This document shows, piece by piece, positions 17,837 to 25,680 of a stretch of DNA of 64,000 nt (positions are counted from its first letter, which is position 1; each line of letters opens with the position of its first letter). Source of the stretch: Acidovorax sp. YS12 (GTDB lineage Bacteria > Pseudomonadota > Gammaproteobacteria > Burkholderiales > Burkholderiaceae_C); NCBI GenBank assembly GCA_021496925.1, contig CP053915.1:3375501-3439500 (forward strand). The letters are read 5' to 3'. A program made the position numbers and the translations under genes. The notes under the pieces are model-generated. The model made no database searches. It saw only the letters and a list, made by a program, of their open reading frames with translations, and was not told the DNA's origin.

Positions 17837-18342
17837 TCCATCAGCGTCAGGCACAGCTCGAACCCCTGCGCCATGTAGCGCTTGACGGTGCGCTCGCTCA
17901 CGCCCACCTGGGCCGCGATCTGCGCGTAGCCCAGGCCCTGCAGTTGCGAGAGCACGAACACCTCGCGTGCCTTGGGTGCCAGGCGGCCGAGCAGGTCGTC
18001 GAGCTGCTGCAGCGCCTGGCGAATGGCGAGCGCGTCCTCGGGCGCGGGGGCGTGCGCCTCGGGCAGCGCGGCGAGGGTGTCGAGCCAGGCCTGCTCCAGC
18101 GAGCGGCGGCGCCAGTGGTCGTGCAGCAGGCCGCGCGCGATGGTGGCGAGGTAGGCGCGCGGCGCGCGCAACCCGGGCAGCACCTCGGGTTTGAGCAGCA
18201 CGCGCACGAAGGTGTCGTGCGCCAGGTCGGCCGCGCCGTCCGGGCAGCGCAGGCGGCGGTGCAGCAGGGCCAGCAGCCAGCCGTGGTGCTCCCGGTACAG
18301 GGCGTGCACGGGATGGGCGGCAGTGCTGGGCGGGGCGTGCAT
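17833..18342 (-). CDS. ECF sigma factor, FecI type (module D)
   Basis: A 169-aa sigma factor with region 2 AADLAHDTFVRVLLKPEVLP and region 4 LGYAQIAAQVGVSERTVKRYM. The ATG (MHAPPSTAAHPVHALY) is chosen; a TTG 9 nt upstream is possible but would bring the start to within 2 bp of the Fur-box-like site. This is the promoter-proximal gene of the right-most module. Confidence 0.92.
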   Translation of the reverse strand: MHAPPSTAAHPVHALYREHHGWLLALLHRRLRCPDGAADLAHDTFVRVLLKPEVLPGLRAPRAYLATIARGLLHDHWRRRSLEQAWLDTLAALPEAHAPAPEDALAIRQALQQLDDLLGRLAPKAREVFVLSQLQGLGYAQIAAQVGVSERTVKRYMAQGFELCLTLME

Positions 18343-18353
18343 GGCAGGCAATC

Positions 18354-18372
18354 AATGAGAATTAATCGCATT
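18354..18372 (-). promoter_or_regulatory. Fur-box-like palindrome upstream of module D sigma gene
   Basis: AATGAGAATTAATCGCATT, symmetric at 7 of 9 pairs, 11 bp before the sigma ATG. Its core is shared with the site at 5888-5906, suggesting that modules A and D descend from one duplicated control region. Confidence 0.75.
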
Positions 18373-18407
18373 CTACAGATTGCCTGCATGCACCTACCCT
18401 GCCGGGT

Positions 18408-18465
18408 GCTGTCAAAATCAGGAGCGCCTGGCGCTTGCCCCATAAGGGCTGGAGGCCATTTTGAC
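18408..18465 (+). repeat. Dispersed hairpin repeat, copy 3 (degenerate)
   Basis: Shows GGCGCTTGCCC and GGGCTGGAGGCC with imperfect pairing. It fills the space between the module D promoter and the convergent end of the acyl-CoA ligase gene. Confidence 0.55.
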
Positions 18466-18472
18466 CTGAACT

Positions 18473-19987
18473 TCAGGCCGGCGCGCCGCGCAGCAGGTAC
18501 TTCTGCAGCTTGCCCGTGGGGGTGCGCGGCAGCGCGTCCGCGAAGGCGAATTCGCGCGGGATCTTGTAGCGCGCCAAGCGCGGCGCGAGGTAGGCGGCCA
18601 GCGCCTCGGGCGTGGGCGCCTCGCCGGGGCGTGGCACGATGCGGGCCACCACGGTCTCGCCCCATTCGGGGTGCGGCCGGCCGAACACGGCCACGTCGGC
18701 CACGCCGGGGTGGCTGGCGAGCGCGTCCTCGACTTCCTTGGAGTACACGTTCTCGCCGCCCGTGACGATCATGTCCTTCATGCGGTCCACGATGAAGAGG
18801 TAGCCCGCGCCGTCCAGCCGCGCCAGGTCGCCACTCCTGTACCAGCCGCCGGGCGCGAACGCGGCGCGCGTGGCCTCGGGGTCGTCCAGGTAGCCGGCCA
18901 TGGCGCTGGCGCAGCGCAGCCAGATCTCGCCGGTCTCGCCCGGGGCGGCGTCGGTGCCGTCGGGCTTGACCACGCGCAGGTCCACGCCGGGCAGGGCCAC
19001 GCGGCCGATGGAGCCGGCGCGCTCCACCTGCTCCTCGGGGTACAGCGTGGTGCCCACGGGGCCGGTCTCGGTCATGCCGTAGACCTGGTAGAAGCGTTCG
19101 CTGCGGTAGGCCGCCGCGAGCTGGCGCGCCGTCTCGGCGCCGATGGGGCCGCCGCCGTAGACCCAGGCGCGCACGCTGGAGAGGTCGTAGCGCGCGAAGT
19201 CGGGCACGCGCTGCAGCGGCGCGAGGTACGACACCGGCGCACCGAAGTACAGCGTCACGCCCTCGTCCTGCACCGTCTGCAGGAAGTGCTGCGGGTGGTA
19301 TTCGCGCAGCAGCACCACGGTGCCGCCCATGTAGAGCGTGGCGCCGAACCAGTTGTTCAGCGGCGATGAGTGCCAGATCGGCATGGCGATGAGCGTGCGT
19401 TCCTCGCGCGTGACCGACAGCGCCAGCGCCGCCGTGATGGCCGCCAGCGCCACGCCCTGGTGGCTGTGCAGGCAGCCCTTGGGCTGGCCCGTGGTGCCCG
19501 AGGTGTAGAGCACCTCGGCGATGGCGCCGGGCGCGGGCGGCGCGTCGTCCTGCGCCAGCGGCGCGGCGGCGGCGCGCGCGGCGTCGAAGTCGAGCACGTC
19601 GGGCACCGAGCCCTCGGTGCACAGGCGCCGGGCGGGGCTGTCCACGCCGGCCAGCACCGGGGCCAGGGCGGCGTCGAACAGCACGGCGCGCGCGCCGCTG
19701 TGGCGCAGGATGTACTGCACCTCGGGCGCCTGCAGCTTGTGGTTCACGGGCACCACGGCCGCGCCCAGGCGCCAGGCGCCGAGCAGGGCATCGACGAAGC
19801 CCGGTGTGTTGAAGCACATCAGCGCCACGCGGTCGCCCGCGCCCACGCCGCAGGACTGCAGCACGGCGGCGGCCTGGCGCGAGCGCCGCTGCATCCCGGC
19901 GTAGGTGATGGAGGCGCCCGCATGGCGCAAGAAGGGCTTGTGCGGCGTCTTGCGCGCCGCGCTGTCGAAGGCACAGAGGAGGTCCAT
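18473..19987 (-). CDS. Acyl-CoA ligase (AMP-forming, class I adenylate-forming enzyme)
   Basis: Activates a carboxylic acid to its CoA thioester with ATP. At 504 aa it has the AMP-binding signature YTSGTTGQPKG near residue 170, the A5 motif YGMTETGP, the hinge DRMKDMIVTGGENVYS and the C-terminal catalytic-lysine motif PTGKLQKY. Small substrate-pocket residues cannot be read with certainty, so the acid (medium-chain, branched or aromatic) is unknown. It lies 17 bp downstream of an AidB-like acyl-CoA dehydrogenase, and the pair is probably co-transcribed and controlled by the divergent TetR protein. Confidence 0.9.
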   Translation of the reverse strand: MDLLCAFDSAARKTPHKPFLRHAGASITYAGMQRRSRQAAAVLQSCGVGAGDRVALMCFNTPGFVDALLGAWRLGAAVVPVNHKLQAPEVQYILRHSGARAVLFDAALAPVLAGVDSPARRLCTEGSVPDVLDFDAARAAAAPLAQDDAPPAPGAIAEVLYTSGTTGQPKGCLHSHQGVALAAITAALALSVTREERTLIAMPIWHSSPLNNWFGATLYMGGTVVLLREYHPQHFLQTVQDEGVTLYFGAPVSYLAPLQRVPDFARYDLSSVRAWVYGGGPIGAETARQLAAAYRSERFYQVYGMTETGPVGTTLYPEEQVERAGSIGRVALPGVDLRVVKPDGTDAAPGETGEIWLRCASAMAGYLDDPEATRAAFAPGGWYRSGDLARLDGAGYLFIVDRMKDMIVTGGENVYSKEVEDALASHPGVADVAVFGRPHPEWGETVVARIVPRPGEAPTPEALAAYLAPRLARYKIPREFAFADALPRTPTGKLQKYLLRGAPA

Positions 19988-20004
19988 GGCGGTTGCTCCC
20001 GGTG

Positions 20005-21675
20005 TCAGGCGGCCAGCGCGCGTGCCAGCAGTGCATCGACGGCGATGGCGCGCGTGTCCAGCGCGCCCACCACGCGGCCCGCGTCGGCGTCACCGAAGCG
20101 CGAGGCGATGAAGGCATCGGCCACGGCGGCGGGCGCATGGCGGCGCAGCAGCGCGGCCTGGGCCACCAGCACCAGGCGCTGCGCGAGCACGCGCGCCAGG
20201 GCTTCGAGCTGCGCGGGCGGCTGGGCCAGCAGGCCGCGCAGCGACTGCAGCGTGGCCAGCAGGCGCGGCTCGCCCGCGGCGGCGTCGGCCAGGTCGGCGA
20301 ACAGCGCCTGCGCCGCCTCGGGCTCGCGCGCGATGGCGCGCAGCACGTCCAGGCACATCACGTTGCCCGAGCCTTCCCAGATGGAGTTGACGGGCGACTC
20401 GCGGAACAGGCGCGCGACGACGCTGGTGTCCACGTAGCCGTTGCCGCCCAGCACCTCCATGGCCTCGCCCGTGCATTCCACGCCGCGCTTGCACACCCAG
20501 AACTTGGCGGCGGGCGTGAGGATGCGCTTGTACGCGCGCTGCACGGGGTCGGCTTCGTCCTCGTAGGCCTCGGCCAGGCGCAGCGCTAGCGCCATGGCGG
20601 CTTCGCTCTCCAGCGCCAGGTCGGCCAGCACGGCGCGCATCAGCGGCTGTTCGGCCAGGCGCTTGCCGAACACCTCGCGCTGGCGCGCGTAGGCGATGGC
20701 CTGCACCAGCGCCTGGCGCAGGATGGCGGCGCTGCCCAGCACGCAGTTCAGGCGGGTGTACGTGGCCATCTCGATGATGGTGGGAATGCCCCGGCCTTCC
20801 TCGCCCATGAGGATGCCCCAGGCGTCCTGGAACTCGACCTCGCTGCTCGAATTGCTGCGGTTGCCCACCTTGTCCTTGAGGCGCTGCACGTTCACGGCGT
20901 TCTTGCTGCCGTCGGGGCGCCAGCGCGGCACGAAGAAGCAGGCCAAATTGGAAGAGGATGGCCCGCCCGCGCCGGTGCGCGCCACCACCAGATGCGCATC
21001 GCACATCGGCGCCGAGAAGAACCACTTGTGGCCGCGCAGCAGGTATTCGCCGCCGCGCCCGCCCGCGCCGATGGGCGTGGCCACCGTGGTGTTGGCGCGC
21101 ACGTCCGAGCCGCCCTGCTTCTCGGTCATGCCCATGCCGAGCCAGAGCGATGTTTTCCGCGCCAGCGGCAGGTCGCGCGCGTCGTAGGCCGGGCTCAGCA
21201 GCTGCGCCTGCAGCTGTGCCCACAGCGCCGGTTCCTTCTGCAGCACGGGGATGCTGGCCGTGGTCATGGTGGCCGGGCACAGCGTGCCCTGCTCCACCTG
21301 GCCGTGCAGGTAGAAGCCCGCGGCCCAGGCGGCCCAGCGGCCCTTGCGGGTGTCGGCGAAGGGCTGCCCGATCAGGCCCTGGCCACGGTACATTTCCATG
21401 AGCGCATGCCAGCTCGGGTGGAACTCCACCTGGTCGATGCGGCGCCCGCGTGCGTCGAAGCCGTGCAGCGTGGGCAGGTGGCGGTTGGCCTCCTCGGCCA
21501 GGCGCCAGGTGGCGGCGTCGCCCAGGCGCGCGGCGTACTGCGTGAGCGCGGGCAGGGCCCAGCCGGCGTCGGCGCGCTGCAGCGCCTCGGCCAGGGCCGG
21601 GTCGGCCGTGAGCAGGTTGATGCCCGTGGGCTCTTCCACCTGGTTGAAAACGGTGTGGGTGTTCCAGTCGGCCAT
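20005..21675 (-). CDS. AidB-like acyl-CoA dehydrogenase
   Basis: FAD-dependent enzyme of 556 aa, longer than the ~380 aa of ordinary acyl-CoA dehydrogenases and matching the AidB branch. Typical features are the N-terminal FNQVEEPTGINLLTADPALAEAL, the segment GMGMTEKQGGSDVRANTT, the flavin-contacting GHKWFFSAPMCDAHLV, and VLGGNGYVDTSVVARLFRESPVNSIWEGSGN. E. coli AidB is linked to alkylation damage, but here the gene sits with an acyl-CoA ligase, so a catabolic isovaleryl-CoA-like role is equally possible. It is divergent from a tetR gene with a 43-bp gap. Confidence 0.88.
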   Translation of the reverse strand: MADWNTHTVFNQVEEPTGINLLTADPALAEALQRADAGWALPALTQYAARLGDAATWRLAEEANRHLPTLHGFDARGRRIDQVEFHPSWHALMEMYRGQGLIGQPFADTRKGRWAAWAAGFYLHGQVEQGTLCPATMTTASIPVLQKEPALWAQLQAQLLSPAYDARDLPLARKTSLWLGMGMTEKQGGSDVRANTTVATPIGAGGRGGEYLLRGHKWFFSAPMCDAHLVVARTGAGGPSSSNLACFFVPRWRPDGSKNAVNVQRLKDKVGNRSNSSSEVEFQDAWGILMGEEGRGIPTIIEMATYTRLNCVLGSAAILRQALVQAIAYARQREVFGKRLAEQPLMRAVLADLALESEAAMALALRLAEAYEDEADPVQRAYKRILTPAAKFWVCKRGVECTGEAMEVLGGNGYVDTSVVARLFRESPVNSIWEGSGNVMCLDVLRAIAREPEAAQALFADLADAAAGEPRLLATLQSLRGLLAQPPAQLEALARVLAQRLVLVAQAALLRRHAPAAVADAFIASRFGDADAGRVVGALDTRAIAVDALLARALAA

Positions 21676-21718
21676 GGGGGCTTGTCTCCTTGTGTGGTGA
21701 AAGGAAAGTCTAGGAAAA

Positions 21719-22390
21719 ATGGCCTCGCGAGGTGTTCGGGTTTCAACGCCGCCGCAGGACGCGCCGCAGATCCGCCGCCGCCCGCGCCAGTCGCGCGCCC
21801 AGGCGAGCGCGCAGGCGCTGCAGGATGCGTTTGTTCGGGTTTTGCTCGAACGCGGCTACGAGAAAACCACCATCCGCGAGGTGGCGGCCGTGGCCGGCGT
21901 CGGCGTGGGCACGTTCTACGAATACTTCGGCAACATGCGCGCGCTGGCGGCGCTGTGCATCCACCAGCGCGTGAAGGCGCTGGCCGATGCGGGGCAGGCC
22001 GCCGTCGATGCCGCGCGCGGGCGGCCGCTGGCGCGGGTGCTGGACGCGCAGCTCGACGTGCAGGTGGGCCAGGTGATGGCCGAGGCGCCGGTGTGGGCGG
22101 CGCTGTTTCTGGTGGAGCGCCAGGTGTCCACGCCGCAGGCCTTTCGCAAGCACTACGAGGCCTACGTGGCGCTGTGGCAGCGCACGCTGGAGGCGGCGGC
22201 CGGCGCGCCGCACGATGCGGCAGGGGCGGCGCGGCTGCTGCACGCCATGACCTACGGCTGGGTCTCGCAGTCGCTGCTGGCGCAGGGGCCGTGGGTCGAC
22301 GCGGCGGCGCTGCGCGCGCAGCTCGGTCAGGCCGTGCAGGCCTATGCGGCCACGCTGCAGTCCGGGCCGGCTGCGGCAGCGGACTCCTGA
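21719..22390 (+). CDS. TetR-family transcriptional regulator
   Basis: A 223-aa repressor with an N-terminal helix-turn-helix (about residues 50-70: TTIREVAAVAGVGVGTFYEYFG) and a variable C-terminal ligand domain. The first 35 residues are a basic, poorly conserved extension, so a start slightly downstream is possible. It is divergently transcribed from the acyl-CoA dehydrogenase/ligase pair, and the 43-bp gap must hold both promoters, which fits control of that pair and itself by an acyl-CoA-like effector. Confidence 0.88.
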   Translation: MASRGVRVSTPPQDAPQIRRRPRQSRAQASAQALQDAFVRVLLERGYEKTTIREVAAVAGVGVGTFYEYFGNMRALAALCIHQRVKALADAGQAAVDAARGRPLARVLDAQLDVQVGQVMAEAPVWAALFLVERQVSTPQAFRKHYEAYVALWQRTLEAAAGAPHDAAGAARLLHAMTYGWVSQSLLAQGPWVDAAALRAQLGQAVQAYAATLQSGPAAAADS

Positions 22391-22446
22391 AAGAAGAGCT
22401 GCCAGCGCTTGCTGGACAAGCGTTTGAGGCCGATTTGGCTTGTAAT
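22390..22446 (+). repeat. Dispersed hairpin repeat, copy 4, directly after tetR
   Basis: Contains AGAGCTGCCAGCGCTTG and a CAAGCGTTTGAGGC arm immediately after the tetR stop. Its first arm also pairs with 22519-22532 (14 nt identical), which is followed by T8, so the repeat could fold as part of a terminator for tetR. Confidence 0.75.
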
Positions 22447-22568
22447 CGTTGAGGGCACTCACGGCCCATTTTCATAGCGCGTTACGCAATGCTTGCGCGG
22501 CTTTGCGGCTATTTGGGTGCGCTGGCAGCTCTCTTTTTTTTAGTGTTTTTGTGGGGTTGCTTCCCGGA

Positions 22569-23198
22569 GCCGGGACTCGCCCCGGCGGGCGAGGTACTTT
22601 CTTGCTGCGCGGCAAGAAAGTACCCAAAGAAACGCGCCCCGCAGTCTGCGACCCCTTCGCTTCGCTACGGGGCAAACCTGGGGCGAGACGCTGGCGGGGT
22701 GCGCTGCGGAACTCGCTACGCGCTGCGCGCTTCGCTCAAACAACCGCAGCGAGTCAGACCACGAAGCATGCGCGACTTCGCGCATGCCACCCCACCACCG
22801 CCTCGCCCCAGGCGCAGCCTGAAAGGGGGTGGAGACCGACACGGGCCATCGCTGCGCTCGGCCCCCAACACGCAGGCGCTACGCGCCGCGCGCGCCAGGC
22901 CGAGCGCAGCGATGGCCCGTGTCGTCTTCAAACCCCTTCTGGCCGTACCGAGGAGCGCAGGGCGTGGGGCGGGCGCGTGTGCCGAAGGACACACGCGCTT
23001 CGTGAACTGACTTGCCGCGTCTGTTTGAACGCAGCGCCGCAGGCGCGCAGTGAGTTACGCGGCACCGCCCCGCGCCCGAGCACCGCAGGCTGCCCCGGAG
23101 CGCAGCGCAGGGGATACGGGCAGCAGGGGCGTGCTTCTTTTGCTTCCTTTTCTTGCACGAGCAAGAAAAGGGAGTCGCCCGCCGGGGCGAGTCCCGGC
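22569..23198. repeat. 630-bp element with perfect 24-bp terminal inverted repeats, no gene
   Basis: The ends 22569-22592 and 23175-23198 are perfect reverse complements. Just inside each end is a small hairpin around TTTCTTGC...GCAAGAAA. An internal perfect 25-bp inverted repeat pairs 22838-22862 with 22899-22923. Only short overlapping frames without recognisable products are present. It may be a non-autonomous mobile or palindromic intergenic element. Together with the flanking hairpin repeats it accounts for the whole 979-bp gap between tetR and norR. Confidence 0.7.
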
Positions 23199-23224
23199 CT
23201 CTCCCCTCAACCCCCCGGCAGAAG

Positions 23225-23277
23225 ATCAAAAAAGAGAGCTGCCAGCGCAGTCCCCACAAGCCCTTGAGCCCCAAAAC
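23225..23277 (+). repeat. Dispersed hairpin repeat, copy 5 (degenerate)
   Basis: Begins AAAAAAGAGAGCTGCCAGCGC, mirroring copy 4 on the other side of the 630-bp inverted-repeat element. Confidence 0.6.
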
Positions 23278-23369
23278 AGCTGGAAAACCGCGTGGATATT
23301 GCGCGACCCGCTATGAAAAGATGTGTGCATGCACAAGCCCGTAGCGTGTAGCGCTGCGAGAGGGGGCCT

Positions 23370-24929
23370 TCACTTCATCCCCAGCCGCCGGGCGAGCTTG
23401 TGCAGGTTGCTCGCATCCACGTCCAGCGCCCGCGCCGCGCGGGCCCAGTTGCCGTCGTGGCGCGCCAGCGCGGCGCGGAGGACGGCGCGCTGGCAGGCGT
23501 CCACGGCATCGCGCAGCGGGCCCTCGGCGGCGGGCGCCGCATCGCCGGCGAGCGGCGGCGGCTCCGGCGGGGCCGCACCGTGCTGGTCCGGGTCCAGGTC
23601 GAGCAGCGCGGGCTCCAGCGTCACGATGTCGTTGCGCCCGGCGCCCCGGCTCAGGGCCTTGAGCGCGGCGCGGCTGATGACGTGCTCCAGCTCGCGCACG
23701 TTGCCGGGCCAGGGGTAGCGCTGCAGCGCCGCCTGCGCGGCGGCCGACAGGCGCAGGCTGCGCAGGCCCAGGCGCGCGCGGTTCAGCTCCAGGAAGCGCC
23801 CGGCGAGCAGCAGCACGTCGGCGCCGCGCTCGCGCAGCGGCGGGATCGGCACCGGGTATACCGACAGCCGGTGGTACAGGTCGGCGCGGAAGGCGCCGCT
23901 GGCCACCTGCTCGCGCAGCGGGCGATTGGTGGCGGCGAGCACGCGCACGTCCACGCGCCGGGGGCGGTCGGCGCCCAGGCGCTGGATCTCGCCGTTCTGC
24001 AGTGTGCGCAGCAGCTTGGCCTGCACGGCCAGCGGCAGCTCGCCCACTTCGTCGAGGAACAGCGTGCCGCCCTCGGCGGCCTCGAAGCGGCCGGGCCGGT
24101 CGGCCATGGCGCCGGAGAACGCGCCGCGCACGTGGCCGAACAGCTCGCTTTCGGCCAGCGTCTCGGGCAGCGCGGCGCAGTTCACGTGCACCAGCGGCTT
24201 GCCGCGGCGCGGCGAGTGGCGGTGCAGCCAGCGCGCGAACAGCTCCTTGCCCACGCCGGTCTCGCCTAGCAGCAGCACCGGCAGCGCCGAGCTGGCAACC
24301 ACGCGCAGCTCGTGCAGCAACTGCGTCAGCGCCGGGCTCTGGCCGACGATCTCGGCATCGGGGTCGGCGGTGGGCGCCGCCCCTTCGGCGGGCGCGGTGG
24401 CGCGGGCCGGGGGCGCCAGGCGCAGCGCCTGCACCTCGCGCTCCAACTGCGCCATGCGCACCGCCGCTTCGGCCAGGCGCGCGCAGTGCGCCAGCGCGGC
24501 GCGCTCGGGCGCGCCGAAGGTGCCGGTGCGCAGCGCGTCGAGCGTGAGCACGCCCCAGGGGCGCTCGTCCACCCACAGCGCCACGCCCATGCAGTCGTGC
24601 ACCGGCAGCGGGGCGCCCACCAGGGTGTCGAGCAGGCCGTCGTAGGGGTCGGGCAGGGTGCTGTCGTGGTCGAAGCACACTACCTCGCGCCGCGCCAGGA
24701 TGGCCGCCAGGCGCGGGTGCTGGCGTACGGCGAAGCGCCGCCCCAGCGCCTCGGGCACCAGGCCGTCCATGGCCACGGGGCGCAGGTGCTCCTCCTCCAG
24801 CCGCAGCAGCACCACGGCACCGCAGCGGAAGTGCGTGCGCAACTGGCTGGCCAGGCGCTGCAGGCGCTCGGCGGGCGGGTGCGCAGCGGCCAGGTCGGCC
24901 AGCAGGGCGGGGTCGATCAGGGTATTCAT
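23370..24929 (-). CDS. norR: NorR-type nitric-oxide-responsive sigma-54 activator
   Basis: A 519-aa enhancer-binding protein. The N-terminal GAF domain (about 20-165) carries the iron-site style segment RQHPRLAAILARREVVCFDHDSTLPDPYDG and HDCMGVALWVD. The central AAA+ domain has Walker A GETGVGKE, the sigma-54 contact loop as GAFSGA (the canonical form is GAFTGA) and Walker B GGTLFLDEVGELP. The C-terminus is a Fis-type helix-turn-helix (ARALDVDASNLHKLARRLG). It is divergent from a hemerythrin gene with a sigma-54 promoter, its likely target. The Ser-for-Thr change in the loop is also found in some functional activators. Confidence 0.9.
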   Translation of the reverse strand: MNTLIDPALLADLAAAHPPAERLQRLASQLRTHFRCGAVVLLRLEEEHLRPVAMDGLVPEALGRRFAVRQHPRLAAILARREVVCFDHDSTLPDPYDGLLDTLVGAPLPVHDCMGVALWVDERPWGVLTLDALRTGTFGAPERAALAHCARLAEAAVRMAQLEREVQALRLAPPARATAPAEGAAPTADPDAEIVGQSPALTQLLHELRVVASSALPVLLLGETGVGKELFARWLHRHSPRRGKPLVHVNCAALPETLAESELFGHVRGAFSGAMADRPGRFEAAEGGTLFLDEVGELPLAVQAKLLRTLQNGEIQRLGADRPRRVDVRVLAATNRPLREQVASGAFRADLYHRLSVYPVPIPPLRERGADVLLLAGRFLELNRARLGLRSLRLSAAAQAALQRYPWPGNVRELEHVISRAALKALSRGAGRNDIVTLEPALLDLDPDQHGAAPPEPPPLAGDAAPAAEGPLRDAVDACQRAVLRAALARHDGNWARAARALDVDASNLHKLARRLGMK

Positions 24930-24976
24930 GACCGTACAAGGTTAAAACAACCGCGAATGCATGGGGTGGTAAATAC
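24922..24976 (+). promoter_or_regulatory. Three GT-N7-AC motifs, candidate NorR enhancer sites
   Basis: GT-N7-AC occurs at 24922-24932, 24941-24951 and 24966-24976. E. coli NorR uses three such sites upstream of its sigma-54 target. The motif is short and could occur by chance; the support is the position between norR and the sigma-54 promoter at 25018. Confidence 0.5.
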
Positions 24977-25017
24977 CCTATGCGTGCCAAGTGCTTGATT
25001 CCCAAGGCGGCCAGGCC

Positions 25018-25033
25018 TGGCCCGGGGCTTGCA
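25018..25033 (+). promoter_or_regulatory. Sigma-54 (-24/-12) promoter of the hemerythrin gene
   Basis: TGGCCCGGGGCTTGCA fits TGGCAC-N5-TTGCA with one change in the -24 element and exact spacing. It is 35 bp before the hemerythrin ATG and downstream of norR, a sigma-54 activator. Confidence 0.78.
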
Positions 25034-25068
25034 TCCACCCAGGGCACCAACTCTGTGAAGGAAGCACC

Positions 25069-25500
25069 ATGAACATCGACAAATTCAAGCACCAGCACGT
25101 GGACATCCTGCGGCGCATCGCCGCCCTGCGCGAGCTGACCCATGCGGGCGTGGCGCGCAATGCCGAGGCCATCGCCCAGGGCATCGTGGCCATGAGCTCG
25201 GTCATCAAGCTGCACCTGTCCGTGGAGGACCAGGCGCTGTACCCGGCGCTGCAGCGCGGCGACGACGCCGCGCTGGCGCGCCTGGGGCAGCGCTTCCAGG
25301 TGGAGATGGGGCCGATCGCCGCCGCCTTCGACCAGTTCGCGCGGCGCTGGAACACCGCGCAGCGCCTGCGCGAGGACGAGGCCGCGTTCCGCGCCGCCGC
25401 CAACGACGTGCTGCGCCGCGTGCACGAGCGCATGCGCCACGAAGACCGCGATTTCTACCCGCGTGTGGAAGCCCAGCATGCCGAGGCGGCGGCCTGCTGA
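25069..25500 (+). CDS. Hemerythrin-domain protein
   Basis: A 143-aa four-helix-bundle di-iron protein. Histidine and carboxylate ligands are visible in KFKHQHVDIL, IKLHLSVEDQALYP and HERMRHEDRDFYPRVE. Hemerythrin-like proteins bind O2 or NO or help repair iron-sulfur clusters. The sigma-54 promoter and divergent norR suggest induction by nitric oxide. The ATG at 25069 follows GAAGGAAG; the frame is open 78 nt further upstream, but that part includes the promoter. Confidence 0.9.
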   Translation: MNIDKFKHQHVDILRRIAALRELTHAGVARNAEAIAQGIVAMSSVIKLHLSVEDQALYPALQRGDDAALARLGQRFQVEMGPIAAAFDQFARRWNTAQRLREDEAAFRAAANDVLRRVHERMRHEDRDFYPRVEAQHAEAAAC

Positions 25501-25539
25501 CGCTTCTCGCTCCGTTTTCCTCTCCCTGCCTCAGGTTTG

Positions 25540-25565
25540 CGCCGGCCTTGTGCCGGCGTTTTTTT
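25540..25565 (+). terminator. Intrinsic terminator after the hemerythrin gene
   Basis: Stem CGCCGGC / GCCGGCG with loop CTTGT, followed by T7, 40 bp after the stop codon. Confidence 0.85.
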
Positions 25566-25611
25566 ACCGACTGAAACACTGGGTCTTTGTGCTGGGTCAA
25601 AAGGGGTGAAT

Positions 25612-25627
25612 AACTACCTATAGTGTT
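25612..25627 (+). promoter_or_regulatory. NrdR box 1
   Basis: AACTACCTATAGTGTT resembles the NrdR consensus (acaCwAtATATwGtgt). It is paired with a second box exactly 31 bp downstream, the three-turn spacing usual for NrdR. Confidence 0.75.
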
Positions 25628-25642
25628 CCGATGGTCTGTTGC

Positions 25643-25658
25643 ACACTACAGGTAGTGT
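25643..25658 (+). promoter_or_regulatory. NrdR box 2
   Basis: ACACTACAGGTAGTGT, symmetric at 7 of 8 pairs, 22 bp upstream of the nrdD ATG. It should allow nucleotide-dependent repression of the reductase operon. Confidence 0.8.
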
Positions 25659-25680
25659 TTTACCTGAAGGAGCAAGCCGC

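Noticed and set aside
22449..23316. Several 80-270-aa open frames in the gap between tetR and norR
   Set aside because: They lie in the inverted-repeat element, overlap one another on both strands and show no protein features.
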